Assembly (NCBI GenBank): GCA_919902665.1
Contig: CAKKRK010000001.1
Location: 75,277 to 139,276 of the forward strand
From: Nitrospiraceae bacterium
GTDB lineage: Bacteria > Nitrospirota > Nitrospiria > Nitrospirales > Nitrospiraceae
DNA: 64,000 nucleotides
Reading direction: 5' to 3'
Shown: piece after piece, positions 35,239 through 43,898 of the stretch
Position numbering within the stretch: position 1 is the first letter of the stretch
Layout: every line of letters begins with the position of its first letter
The notes under the pieces: generated by a model
Databases searched by the model: none
What the model was told of the DNA's origin: nothing
The model's input: the letters and a program-made list of their open reading frames with translations, nothing else
Program-made: the position numbers and the translations under genes

Positions 35239-35652
35239 TCAGACCAAAAAAGACACGGTAGAATCAGATGAGATTGACGGCAATGTGACATCGTGATTGT
35301 CGGGTGTCAGACCGCGTACCTGTAGCCAAAAGGCGTTGTCCCTTGGTCCCTGAACAATCGCAAACGTGAGTTGCGGAGAGTTCAGACTTTCGAACACGAT
35401 GTAGTCTGCAATTATTCCAATCGGATCTTTTGAATCATCCGACCGGTGAAACCGCAAGGCATACCCATCATCGAGCTTCTGAATTTCCTTCACGTACTTG
35501 AATAACTTGCTGACCACCATCTGTCGGCGCAAGGCCATTGGAGAGTTGTGCGGCCGGGACACGAGCGCTTGCTGTCCGCGAGGAGATGGAGACTGATATC
35601 CGATCTCCTCTCCTCCCCACTGCACTGTTGAAATCGATCGTTGAGACGGCAT
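35239..35652 (-). CDS. Hypothetical protein downstream of phoX
   Basis: 137 residues from ATG 35652, chosen because AAGGATGAG lies immediately upstream. The first 50 residues look disordered. The remainder has a compact alpha/beta rhythm (SKLFKYVKEIQKLDDGYALRFHR, IADYIVFESLNSPQLTFAIVQGP, FWLQVRG). No family recognised. It lies 66 bases after phoX on the same strand, separated by a strong hairpin. Confidence 0.6.
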   Translation of the reverse strand: MPSQRSISTVQWGGEEIGYQSPSPRGQQALVSRPHNSPMALRRQMVVSKLFKYVKEIQKLDDGYALRFHRSDDSKDPIGIIADYIVFESLNSPQLTFAIVQGPRDNAFWLQVRGLTPDNHDVTLPSISSDSTVSFLV

Positions 35653-35671
35653 CTCATCCTTGTTGTAGATT

Positions 35672-35700
35672 GGGCCCTCAGACCTTCGGTCCAAGGGCCC
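35672..35700 (-). terminator. Hairpin between phoX and the next gene
   Basis: GGGCCCT...AGGGCCC (7 bp), with an inner GACC-TTC-GGTC stem. No T-run follows, so it may act as a partial terminator or as an mRNA 3'-end stabiliser for phoX. Confidence 0.45.
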
Positions 35701-35718
35701 ACCACACGTATAGAAACC

Positions 35719-37734
35719 TCAGCTGCCGATCCTCCCGCCGTCATCTTTCGTCACGACGATCAGGGCCGACCGGGGTCGCCCGCCGTTCGGGCCATCCGGC
35801 CAGGAGCTGAACTGCTTCGGATTCAGCGGATCACCCGGCAAATCATCAGGCCGCTCGCCCGGATGCTGAATCCCGACGAACATGGTGCGCCGATTCGGAG
35901 TCATAAACACACCGGTGATCTCGCACTGGTTTGGCCCTACGAGGAACCGTCTGGTCTCCCTCGTCTCCGGATGGGCGGCAAGCATCATATTGTTACCGAA
36001 CCCAACATAGTTTCCGGAGTTGATGGTACTGGTCGAGATATCGGTCTGAATCCAGATCAATCCACTTGGATCGACATAGATGCCGTCCGGCGATCCGTAC
36101 TTGTCGCCGAAGATCGTGGAGCCGTGAGCCGGATTTGCGGGATCGCCACAGAGGGCGAAGATGTCCCAGGCGAAGGTCGGTTCCGTCCAATCCTGGCGAT
36201 AGTACCAGCGGATGATGTGGCCGTAGTTGTTGACGGCGCGAGGATTTGCCGCGTCCACCGGTGGACGGGCGGAACCGGCTGGGGTAGACCCGTCGGGGTT
36301 GTTGACCGACTCTGGGGTAGTGCCCCGTCGGCTGTTGTTGGTCAGAGTCGCGATGGCCGTCAGATCTTTCGGGAACGTATCGATCCATTCGGGACGATCC
36401 ATCATGGTCGCACCGGTGGCATCAGCGGCTCCGCGGGTATTGATCAGAATGTCGTTCAAGGACCATCCCGCGAGGCGTGGATTATCCGGCGTGAGCGGCA
36501 GCCATTCGCCCGTACCATCCGCATGAAACTTGGCGACGTAGAGAATCCCGTCGTCAAGAGGGTTGATCCCCTGCGCGCGCGCCTGGCGCCAGGGTAAGTT
36601 CGACACATAGCGATAGATGTACTCGTTGCGCTCATCGTCGCCCATGTACACAACGACCCTCCCATTCCTAGCCTCCTGTACCCAGGCACCCTCGTGTTTA
36701 AGTCGGCCAAGCGCCGTGCGCTTGACCGGCGTCGAATGAGGTCGGAACGGATCAATCTCCACAACCCAGCCGAACCGGTTGGGCTCGTTGGGTTCTTCAT
36801 CGACACGAAATCGCTTGTCGGTTGTATGCCAGAGATAGCCGAACCCCCCCGCGGTAATACCGTAGCGCTTTTCCATCGTCGTCTGTGGGCCGTTCTTTCG
36901 GAAATAGCCGTTGAAATTCTCCTCACAGGCCAAATAGGTCCCCCAGGGGGTATAGCCCATAGCACAGTTGTTGAGGGTGCCCAGCACGCGCGTGCCGGTC
37001 GGATCGTCGCTGGTAGTCAGCCGAGGATCCCCGGCTGCAGGGCCACCGATGTCGATCGGAGTCATACCCGTAATGCGGCGTGCGAAGCGAGACGGTCGCA
37101 CAACATCCCACTTACCTCGACGACGTCCCAAGTCAAAGTGAACACCGGCCCGCTTGGCTACTTCAATAATCGATACACCGTGAGCATTCAGCGATTTTTT
37201 GGTCTTCTCCGCCGTCCAATTGTTGACACCGTCCGGGAAGAGCAGGCCATCGTCTGTATATTCATTGTTTTGAACAATCAACCCGCGCTGCGACCTGACA
37301 ATTGGAAAATACACGATCCCATCATTATGCATACCCCACTGACGGGCTTGTTCCTCTGCCGTGTTGCTGGCATCCTGTTTAAACGCCGGCCCATTCGAGA
37401 TAGGGTCACCCCAGGCGATGAGTACTTCGGCTGTGTACCCTTTCGGCACCACGACCTCATCAGCAGAAGAGACCGCTACACTTTCAAATCCGAGCATCGG
37501 CCGCTGACCCCAACGTCCTTCTCGCCCCACATCCGTATCTTCCGCTTCTTCGATCTCCTGGGCTGCGGCAGGGACAGCTTTCAATAGCGCTTCGACACCA
37601 CCCAGCGAGACTGCCGCGGCCGTCGCGAGACCGCCAGTCAAGAAGTTGCGTCGCGATAGGCGCGTGTCCACAATGTCTTGGAAATGTTCATTGCCAGACA
37701 TATTGCTCACACCCTCATCATCGATGATCGACAT
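35719..37734 (-). CDS. phoX: PhoX-family alkaline phosphatase, Tat-exported
   Basis: 671 residues; GGAGGAG before ATG 37734 fixes the start. A twin-arginine motif (SRRNFL, about residues 27-32) followed by a hydrophobic stretch and AAAQ marks folded export through Tat. The body is the PhoX/DUF839 beta-propeller fold (for example GDDERNEYIYRYVS, and PTFAWDIFALCGDP). PhoX enzymes release phosphate from organic esters using calcium and iron. Phased Pho-box-like repeats lie about 90 bases upstream, as expected for a phosphate-starvation gene. Confidence 0.92.
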   Translation of the reverse strand: MSIIDDEGVSNMSGNEHFQDIVDTRLSRRNFLTGGLATAAAVSLGGVEALLKAVPAAAQEIEEAEDTDVGREGRWGQRPMLGFESVAVSSADEVVVPKGYTAEVLIAWGDPISNGPAFKQDASNTAEEQARQWGMHNDGIVYFPIVRSQRGLIVQNNEYTDDGLLFPDGVNNWTAEKTKKSLNAHGVSIIEVAKRAGVHFDLGRRRGKWDVVRPSRFARRITGMTPIDIGGPAAGDPRLTTSDDPTGTRVLGTLNNCAMGYTPWGTYLACEENFNGYFRKNGPQTTMEKRYGITAGGFGYLWHTTDKRFRVDEEPNEPNRFGWVVEIDPFRPHSTPVKRTALGRLKHEGAWVQEARNGRVVVYMGDDERNEYIYRYVSNLPWRQARAQGINPLDDGILYVAKFHADGTGEWLPLTPDNPRLAGWSLNDILINTRGAADATGATMMDRPEWIDTFPKDLTAIATLTNNSRRGTTPESVNNPDGSTPAGSARPPVDAANPRAVNNYGHIIRWYYRQDWTEPTFAWDIFALCGDPANPAHGSTIFGDKYGSPDGIYVDPSGLIWIQTDISTSTINSGNYVGFGNNMMLAAHPETRETRRFLVGPNQCEITGVFMTPNRRTMFVGIQHPGERPDDLPGDPLNPKQFSSWPDGPNGGRPRSALIVVTKDDGGRIGS

Positions 37735-37824
37735 AGAATCTCCTCCTGCCTGAGCATGAATAAATGTATCGTTGACATCTCACCTACAACGGTCCTTTAC
37801 CAGTGATGACTGTCGCATCGGACC

Positions 37825-37864
37825 ATTACAAATCGATCAACAACTGGTAAAAGCCTCGTTAAAG
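37825..37864 (-). promoter_or_regulatory. Four-unit Pho-box-like array before phoX
   Basis: Read on the minus strand, units CTTTAAC, CTTTTAC, TGTTGAT and TTGTAAT follow each other at exact 11-bp steps. The outer units fit the CTGTNAY pattern best and the third is degenerate. The array ends 91 bases before the phoX ATG. Confidence 0.5.
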
Positions 37865-37974
37865 ATTGTTGCGGAGGTTCAAAGATGTGGCGCTTATGGC
37901 TGCTGACCAAGTAGCTCCCAGAGACTAAGAGCTGGAATGTAAAAATAATGACGGACGGTCCATTAGCCTGAGCG

Positions 37975-38124
37975 GTGCGGGACAGCAGATCGTTGTTGAG
38001 CGATCAGTACCTGGCACGCGTGTATAGGATCCCCTCGCAGCGCTTCCACGTAGAAGCATGGGATACGAGTATTCTCCGCAAACTACAAACGCTGGAAAGC
38101 ATGTACGGCAAGATGTCGGACTGA
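37975..38124 (+). pseudogene. Possible gene remnant between phoX and ppk1
   Basis: A 49-codon frame from GTG 37975 with protein-like content (YLARVYRIP..., then ILRKLQTLESMYGKMSD). The end resembles the helical C-terminal region of RMD1/YagE (DUF155) proteins, but the similarity is by eye and weak. No ribosome-binding site. Most likely a decayed fragment. The rest of 37735-38198 holds the phoX promoter and no other gene. Confidence 0.25.
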
Positions 38125-38198
38125 GGAGGGTGTCACGTTATGCGCCGGCCTTCATGGATGATGAGGGTCGTCACCGTTAGCTTCGTGTCGGCTCGTTA

Positions 38199-40334
38199 TT
38201 ATTTTGCTTTCCAGTGATCCAGAAGCCATTGCTGAGAATGAAGAGCAGCTTCACCAGATGCCGGGTGCACACGCTCATAGGTCCCGTCAGCGAGCAATCG
38301 CCGTGCCTGCACATTATCCCGCAGCCCCACACCAAGAATGTCGTTGATGATGACCTCGCGCCAGTGAGGATCCTCGACAGGAAAAATCACTTCCACTCTG
38401 TGGTCTAGATTTCGAGGCATCAGATCGGCGCTCCCCATCAACACGTCGTTGTGCCCCCCGTTGCGAAAATAATAGATCCGCGCGTGTTCCAGAAAACGCC
38501 CAACCACCGAAGTGACGGTGATGGTCTCACTGATCCCAGGAAGGCCAGGACGGAGACAACAAATACCCCGCACCTGGAGATCAATCCTGACTCCAGCTTG
38601 CGATGCCTGATAGAGAGCCTGGATACACGGTGTATCGACCAATGCGTTCATCTTGAACGCGATATATCCATCACCGTACTCCCGGTGGCGGCAGGTTTCG
38701 CGCTCGATTCGATCCAGTAATTGCTGCCTGAGCGTCGTCGGCGCAATAAGTAGCTTGGAATAGATGTTCTTGCGGGAATACCCAGTCAGTGAGTTGAACA
38801 GATTGGATACATCGTGGGTAATGGCAGGGTCACACGTGAAGTAGCTCGCATCGGTATAGATACGACTGGTGACCACGTTATAATTCCCGGTGCCGAGATG
38901 GACATAGCGGCGGATCCCCTCCGGTTCGCGCCGGACGATGAGACAGACCTTCGCATGCGTTTTGAGCCCGCGCACACCGTAGACGACGTGCACACCTTCG
39001 TCTTCAAGTTTCCGGGCCCATTCAATGTTATTTTCTTCATCGAATCGAGCTTTGAGCTCAACCAAGACCGCAACTTGCTTGCCGTTGACACGAGCGTCCA
39101 TCAGCGCGTCGACAATGGGTGATTTGGGATTGACGCGATAGAGAGTCTGTTTAATGGCGAGGACACCCGGATCATTTGCCGCTTCTCGCAGAAGCTCCAC
39201 GATCGGCATAAAGCTGTCGTATGGATGATACAAGAGCACATCCTGTTGACGGATGGTGGCTAAGAGGCTAACCGATTTACCGAAGCAGGAAGGAACGGTT
39301 GGAACAAACGGCGGATCCTTCAGGTCGGGACGCTCGAGTGCATAGAGTTCTCGAATTCCGCCCATGCCGATCGGGCCATCTCCTGTGTAGACAAGATAGG
39401 GCGGGAGCTGAAGGTTTCGTGTCAGAATCTCGCGGATAGGACCAGGAGTCGCCTCATCCAATTCCAATCGAACAGCGGACGTGAAGTCCCGCTGATCAAG
39501 TTGCTCCTCCATCGCCTCAATCAGATCAGATGCCTCGTCTTCCTCAATGGAAACATCCGCATCTCTCGTCACGCGGAATGGATACGATGCGACAACATCC
39601 AGGCCTGGAAACAAATCGCTCAGGTTATTCGCGATGACCTCCTCCAGCCAAACAAATTGCTGCACTTTTCCAGCGCCGGCCAATCCCATCTGCTGTAAGG
39701 CAACTTCTTCGTCGGTGGGGATTGGAACCAGTCGGGGAAAGCCGTCAGGCACTTTGACGCGCGCAAAACAGTCACCGCGATCAGGGTCCTTCACCAATAC
39801 GGCAAGATTAAAACTCAGACTCGAAATGTGCGGGAAGGGATGGGTTGGATCAAAGGCTAGCGGAGTCAGGACTGGGAATATGTCTCGCTGAAAGTACTCT
39901 TGGATCGTCTTTCGCTCCCTCGGCGTCAGCTCCGCATAGTGTAGAATATGAATGCCTGCGTCCCGCAGCGCCGGTAGTATCTGTTGCTTCCAGCACCTGT
40001 CATATCGTTCATACTGGGTGCCTAGCTCTCGGTTGATCGCCAAGATCTGCTCCGATGGCGTCTTGCCGTCCGGCGTTGCTCCTCCTGTCCCAGCCGCGAC
40101 CTGACGACGCAGACCGGACACGCGAATCATGAAGAACTCGTCCAGATTCGTTGCAACAATGGTCAGAAACTTGACTCGTTCCAAGAGAGGATTGTGCTCG
40201 TCCTCAGCTTCTTCGAGGACACGCAGATTGAATCGCAACCAGCTGATCTCACGATTCAAGAACTGGCTCGTTTTCTCGAGGCCCTCCGACCGCTCGGCGG
40301 CTGATTCTCCCGGCCCAGCAGACTGGTCGATCAT
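38199..40334 (-). CDS. ppk1: Polyphosphate kinase 1
   Basis: 711 residues from ATG 40334 (AAGGAG 6 bases upstream). PPK1 domains are in order: N-terminal helical domain (FLNREISWLRFNLRVLEEA), head domain (residues about 110-330), and two phospholipase-D-like catalytic domains with the autophosphorylated histidine region (LKTHAKVCLIVRRE) and RRYVHLGTGNYN, then NGGHNDVLMGSADLMPRNLDHRVEV. It makes polyphosphate from ATP at the inner membrane. A three-unit Pho-box-like array lies 200 bases upstream. Confidence 0.95.
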   Translation of the reverse strand: MIDQSAGPGESAAERSEGLEKTSQFLNREISWLRFNLRVLEEAEDEHNPLLERVKFLTIVATNLDEFFMIRVSGLRRQVAAGTGGATPDGKTPSEQILAINRELGTQYERYDRCWKQQILPALRDAGIHILHYAELTPRERKTIQEYFQRDIFPVLTPLAFDPTHPFPHISSLSFNLAVLVKDPDRGDCFARVKVPDGFPRLVPIPTDEEVALQQMGLAGAGKVQQFVWLEEVIANNLSDLFPGLDVVASYPFRVTRDADVSIEEDEASDLIEAMEEQLDQRDFTSAVRLELDEATPGPIREILTRNLQLPPYLVYTGDGPIGMGGIRELYALERPDLKDPPFVPTVPSCFGKSVSLLATIRQQDVLLYHPYDSFMPIVELLREAANDPGVLAIKQTLYRVNPKSPIVDALMDARVNGKQVAVLVELKARFDEENNIEWARKLEDEGVHVVYGVRGLKTHAKVCLIVRREPEGIRRYVHLGTGNYNVVTSRIYTDASYFTCDPAITHDVSNLFNSLTGYSRKNIYSKLLIAPTTLRQQLLDRIERETCRHREYGDGYIAFKMNALVDTPCIQALYQASQAGVRIDLQVRGICCLRPGLPGISETITVTSVVGRFLEHARIYYFRNGGHNDVLMGSADLMPRNLDHRVEVIFPVEDPHWREVIINDILGVGLRDNVQARRLLADGTYERVHPASGEAALHSQQWLLDHWKAK

Positions 40335-40830
40335 GGAAGCTCCTTGAGGATGAACATTCTCTTGCACCTGTTCTTTTGCATTCTACATGGAGGGGCTGAT
40401 CGTGTTCAGAAAAAGCGCGTGGCCAGCTTTTTACAAAATACACACCGTGACACTGCCAACAGATACCCCAAGATTCCGATCAAGCTACCAACCGGCAAAC
40501 CGTGGGAATTTATCCTACATACGATCACAACACCGTTGCAGGGGCATTACAGATCTGTAACATTTCAATCCTGGGCCGTGCTAGCGCCTGGCGACTGTTG
40601 GTGTTCCTGAAACCAATGCGTTGGCTTCAGGGAGTATTCGTGGTGCAAAAGCCAGTTCGCCGATTATCTCCCACTGATTCTGGAAGGGCAGCCATTACGC
40701 CGAGAGACTTCTGACATTCAATCATTGATGCAGTGTGTGCCCTGAACATCGCTCAGACGGGAATATCCTTCTCAGACCGGATAGAGTAATCAGCCGTGGT
40801 GCTGCGTATGTTACTGTGTTTAGACGAATC
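40335..40830. other. Divergent intergenic region between ppk1 and a secreted-protein gene
   Basis: About 500 bases without a convincing gene. It contains the Pho-box-like array at 40535-40563, which could serve ppk1 to the left or, less directly, the gene at 40831. Nothing else stands out. Confidence 0.5.
40535..40563 (-). promoter_or_regulatory. Triple Pho-box-like array upstream of ppk1
   Basis: Minus strand: ATGTTAC-AGAT-CTGTAAT-GCCC-CTGCAAC, three seven-base units at exact 11-bp spacing. Two of three fit CTGTNAY fully. The first unit with the second also forms a small palindrome (TTACAGATCTGTAA). Confidence 0.6.
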
Positions 40831-41481
40831 ATGAATGCTCTTGGAACCGCTTCCCCACCAAATCAGCTATGTTTCATCGCCTGCCTTTCTTTGAGCTGGC
40901 TCCTATCACAAGATGTTACCCGAGCAGAGCTCCAGCCTGAAGTAACGGTATGGCTGGAGTCTGGTCAAGCCGTTGCGACCAGTCAGTTAAGCGGACGGCG
41001 GGAAATACCCTTGGGTGCACAGGAAGTGGTCATCAGTTCCGGCATGAATGGGATCAACGGCATAGTGGTGACATCTCGTCGACTCTTAGGGTTTTCAAGC
41101 CGTGCCCTGACCTGGAGCAAGAAAGAACTGGACGTAAACGAAAAAGTCCTCGAACGGAAGATTCTCCCAAGCTTCAGCCTCGTCAGAACAGATCGGCATC
41201 TATACGGATTTCGGGGAGTCAACGGGCTGTGGCTTGAAGAAACATTAGGTGTACGGGAAAAAGTGACTCGATTTCACAGCAACGACTATGGGGCGGTCTT
41301 CATCACCAATGAGCGTTTGGTTGGATTCACGCCCCTGCTCGGCGGCTTCGCGTCGAAACTCTTGGACGTGCATGAGCGCATCGTGGGGGTGGAGAACGAC
41401 AATGGACTGATTCTTGTTTCTACCACGAAGCGAACGCTGGTCTTCGGCAGCCGCTTGAGCGGATGGGAGGAATTCGAGTAA
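40831..41481 (+). CDS. Secreted protein with four ~40-residue repeats
   Basis: 216 residues from ATG 40831, which gives a signal-like segment (LCFIACLSLSWLLSQ). The mature part contains four repeats of about 40 residues with the pattern V-x-T-x-x-R-x-L-x-G-F ... W ... L-D-V-x-E-K-V: starting at GIVVTSRRLLGF, LVRTDRHLYGF, AVFITNERLVGF and LVSTTKRTLVFG. Such repeats suggest blades of a small beta-propeller or stacked beta sheets. No family is recognised. It lies on the far side of the Pho-box-like array of ppk1, so phosphate control is possible. Confidence 0.7.
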   Translation: MNALGTASPPNQLCFIACLSLSWLLSQDVTRAELQPEVTVWLESGQAVATSQLSGRREIPLGAQEVVISSGMNGINGIVVTSRRLLGFSSRALTWSKKELDVNEKVLERKILPSFSLVRTDRHLYGFRGVNGLWLEETLGVREKVTRFHSNDYGAVFITNERLVGFTPLLGGFASKLLDVHERIVGVENDNGLILVSTTKRTLVFGSRLSGWEEFE

Positions 41482-41630
41482 CTGTACTCGCCTACTCTTG
41501 CCAGATTGTGTTCACAGCTACCCCCCTGACCATGCCCGCAGCGGTCAGAGCGAACGAATAGGGGCAGCAACCACATCCTGCTGCGACCATACTCGCCTCA
41601 GGATCCTCCCGTTACGATCATCACACCATC

Positions 41631-41659
41631 CTTTCACGCAGAATTAGCACCTCTGTAAT
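41631..41659 (+). promoter_or_regulatory. Pho-box-like array before tiny membrane-peptide gene
   Basis: CTTTCAC, AATTAGC and CTGTAAT at 11-bp steps, ending 101 bases before the ATG at 41761. Only the last unit is a full match, so this is the weakest of the six sites. Confidence 0.35.
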
Positions 41660-41760
41660 GGCCAGGAAACAATTCCACTGTAGACTTCCACCATGTTGAT
41701 CAGTGGGGTCGGCAATTATCATGATCAAACGAACACTAAGCCGGAAGGAGGTGAGAAGTC

Positions 41761-41844
41761 ATGACACAGTGGATCATCGAAGCGTTACTATTGAGCGCTA
41801 TTCTGGGACTCACATACACCGTGTTATCCCTGGGACGCAAGTAG
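41761..41844 (+). CDS. 27-residue membrane peptide
   Basis: ATG 41761 stands 8 bases after GGAAGGAGGTGA, a complete complement to the 16S rRNA end and among the strongest ribosome-binding sites in the window. The product is one hydrophobic helix (IIEALLLSAILGLTYTVLSL) ending in GRK. Far below usual gene-calling limits. No family recognised. The next frame starts directly after its stop, which suggests coupled translation. Confidence 0.6.
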   Translation: MTQWIIEALLLSAILGLTYTVLSLGRK

Positions 41845-42021
41845 ATGATGCGACTAGAAAGAAGTGGAGATACGGCTGTGAGAGGAAAGGAGAAGACGAA
41901 AGCCGGAGGGGGAGATACTCAACCCACCGGCTCTCGTCAGGAGGAAGAATTCGCTTTCGGCAATAGACAAGACCCAACTTCATTACTGCGACCTCCGTAT
42001 CAACTTGATGATGCGTCCTGA
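41845..42021 (+). CDS. Possible 58-residue polar protein, coupled to the membrane peptide
   Basis: The ATG follows the preceding stop codon directly (TAGATG). The product is charged and Gly/Arg/Glu-rich (RGKEKTKAGGGD, RQEEEFAFGNRQ) and looks disordered. The evidence is only position and an open frame; it may be a non-coding stretch. No family recognised. Confidence 0.3.
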   Translation: MMRLERSGDTAVRGKEKTKAGGGDTQPTGSRQEEEFAFGNRQDPTSLLRPPYQLDDAS

Positions 42022-42574
42022 GGTCGCGTCGATATAGAGTCCCGTCATTCGTCGCCTTGCAGGGACGCACCTCCACCAATATCGCAAGCGCTCAGCATAC
42101 GACTGGATGCTTCCTGACTATAGGTTAGGTTCGATCCCTTCACCGAACCGACCTTAGCCTTATGAACACGCTGCTGGCGCGCATCGTAATGATTGCCAAA
42201 CAGACCATGAGTGACTTCATCAGCAAAAACCCCGCTCGCAATTCAGCAGCCATGGTGCCTCCCCTCTTCTCTGGTACAGACCTGAACATGTTTCCCCTCC
42301 ATCGACGTCACGACCCCCTACACAGGAGATGCGTCGCGATACTTCGATTCATCATGAACGGGCTCCGTGATGAATCCTGAGTACACGTCTTGCTGCACTG
42401 AGCAGGAATCTATATTTTTCGCATCACCGCTTCATTGCCGAATCGTTAATATGGCGTGAACAATCTTCCGTACAACCCCACAAATGTTACCTTTCTGTAA
42501 TCCCGGCCTAACGCCAACGCAACACGTCATTGATAGCCTGGATCCACTACAACAATAAAATGGAGGATCAGATT
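42022..42574. other. Gene-free stretch before the CBS gene
   Basis: About 550 bases with no persuasive gene; a 72-codon plus-strand frame at 42162 looks accidental. It holds a GGTTCG...CGAACC hairpin at about 42123-42146 and the phased Pho-box-like array at 42484-42512. Confidence 0.5.
42484..42512 (+). promoter_or_regulatory. Triple Pho-box-like array before the CBS gene
   Basis: ATGTTAC-CTTT-CTGTAAT-CCCG-GCCTAAC at exact 11-bp spacing. The first two units are almost identical to those of the ppk1 array on the other strand. It ends 62 bases before the ATG at 42575. Confidence 0.6.
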
Positions 42575-42958
42575 ATGGTCACAGTCGGCAACTTAATGCA
42601 GAAGGCACCAGTGACAGTAGACGCAGGCACGTCGGTCGTGGAGGCGGCGAAATTGATGAAAGCCTGTAACGTGGAAAGTGTGCTGGTGGTCCGCCAAGCG
42701 CAGATCATCGGCATTGTGACCGAGTCGGATGTCGTCAAGAAATTCGTGGGCGCGGAGAAAGCCGCGTACTTCATGCCGGTGGAGGACATCATGAGCAGCC
42801 CAGTGCCAGGCATCGAAGAACGACGGCCGTTGACGGAAGCCGCCGATCTCATGGACAAGCACCGCACGCTACACCTGGGCGTCACCAAAGGGGGGTCGCT
42901 CATCGGCATGGTATCGGTTCGAGACTTTCTCCGACCCGTCTCCATCGATGAATTTTAA
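42575..42958 (+). CDS. CBS-domain pair protein
   Basis: 127 residues from ATG 42575 (GGAGG 8 bases upstream; an earlier in-frame ATG lacks such a site). Two CBS motifs make one Bateman module (VTVGNLMQKAPVTVDAGTSVVEAAKLM... and VEDIMSSPVPGIEERRPLTEAADLM). Such modules bind adenosine nucleotides and act as energy sensors. No effector domain is fused. The Pho-box-like array just upstream suggests induction by phosphate starvation. Confidence 0.88.
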   Translation: MVTVGNLMQKAPVTVDAGTSVVEAAKLMKACNVESVLVVRQAQIIGIVTESDVVKKFVGAEKAAYFMPVEDIMSSPVPGIEERRPLTEAADLMDKHRTLHLGVTKGGSLIGMVSVRDFLRPVSIDEF

Positions 42959-43144
42959 CGATCGCACCTGCGTGAGCCTGCTGCCTGCTCGGAAAGGTAG
43001 CCCCTCGCCCCCTCTCTTCCACATCGCCAGTTCGCACAGGTGATCTGCACCTATTACGATACGACGGCCTACGATCTGGCCCATGCAAGGATTACTCTTC
43101 GTCATCGGATCGAACGGGACAAGAAGGCCTGGGATGAACGGGGC

Positions 43145-43792
43145 TTACTTCACTTTGGACAATTCGGCGGGAATTCTGATCTCTTGTCCATCTTGCAGAT
43201 TGACGACGAACACCGACGTGGCGTTGGGGTCGAACTGTTCATAGGCAAACACTGCGGTGAATCGGGATCGGAAGACTGGGCCGTTCGTTTCGTTTTTTCT
43301 CCCCCGTTCGGCCTTACCGATGTCGATCGGCTTGATCCGCTTCGATCCTTGCTGCAACTCAATCAATGCGCCCTCGGCGAAATACTCATCATCGCCGCAC
43401 AGCTGCACTTCCATTTCCATGTTGGGCATGTCCATCACTTTCTGGATGAACTCCTCGGGCATGCGCACGTCTGTCTTCCGCTTCTTCGATTCTGCCGCCT
43501 CTTGGCGACCAAAGGCTTCCAGGCGATACCGCTTGGTGCGAAGGACAGCGCTCGCGCCGCAGGGGTCTTTCTCCGGGTCGGCCCCCACGCGAGTCGCTAA
43601 GGACGCTTGCTGAAGAACTTTCTTTACGTCTTCCGGCGAATGAGCCTTTTCCATCGGAATGCGCCCGATCTCCAGCGCTTTGTGCGCCTCGTCGGGCGAT
43701 AGATTGACCTCAATCGCCCACACGCCACTGTTCCCTGCCGCAAGGACTCCGATCAAGCCCACCAGCGACGCAATCTGTTTGCGAACAGTCAT
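43145..43792 (-). CDS. Hypothetical exported protein
   Basis: 215 residues. AAAGGAAGG precedes the ATG, and a signal peptide ends near GVWA. The mature part contains a helical stretch with DEAHKALEIGRIP, a conserved-looking RTKRYRLEAFGRQEA, and a later beta-rich part (FRSRFTAVFAYEQFDPNATSVFVVNL). Two cysteines could pair. I do not recognise the family. It lies 106 bases upstream of nothing co-directional except maf, so no context clue. Confidence 0.75.
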   Translation of the reverse strand: MTVRKQIASLVGLIGVLAAGNSGVWAIEVNLSPDEAHKALEIGRIPMEKAHSPEDVKKVLQQASLATRVGADPEKDPCGASAVLRTKRYRLEAFGRQEAAESKKRKTDVRMPEEFIQKVMDMPNMEMEVQLCGDDEYFAEGALIELQQGSKRIKPIDIGKAERGRKNETNGPVFRSRFTAVFAYEQFDPNATSVFVVNLQDGQEIRIPAELSKVK

Positions 43793-43898
43793 GCCTTCCT
43801 TTTATCCCGCCAATATGGCAAGACCCAACGTATTAGGCACAATCAGATGAATGCAGATGAATGACATGCATTGTAGGTGAACCCTCATGCCTTTGCAA

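Noticed and set aside
38140..38217. 25-codon frame starting ATG CGC CGG with GGAGGG upstream, overlapping the ppk1 3' end
   Set aside because: Very basic and aromatic, with no helix or family pattern; it overlaps a conserved gene on the other strand.
42126..42146. GGTTCGATCCC string resembling a tRNA T-loop
   Set aside because: No acceptor, D or anticodon arms can be built around it; it is part of a simple GGTTCG/CGAACC hairpin.
42162..42380. 72-codon plus-strand frame before the CBS gene
   Set aside because: No ribosome-binding site, no pattern, and it is poorly placed relative to the Pho-box-like array.
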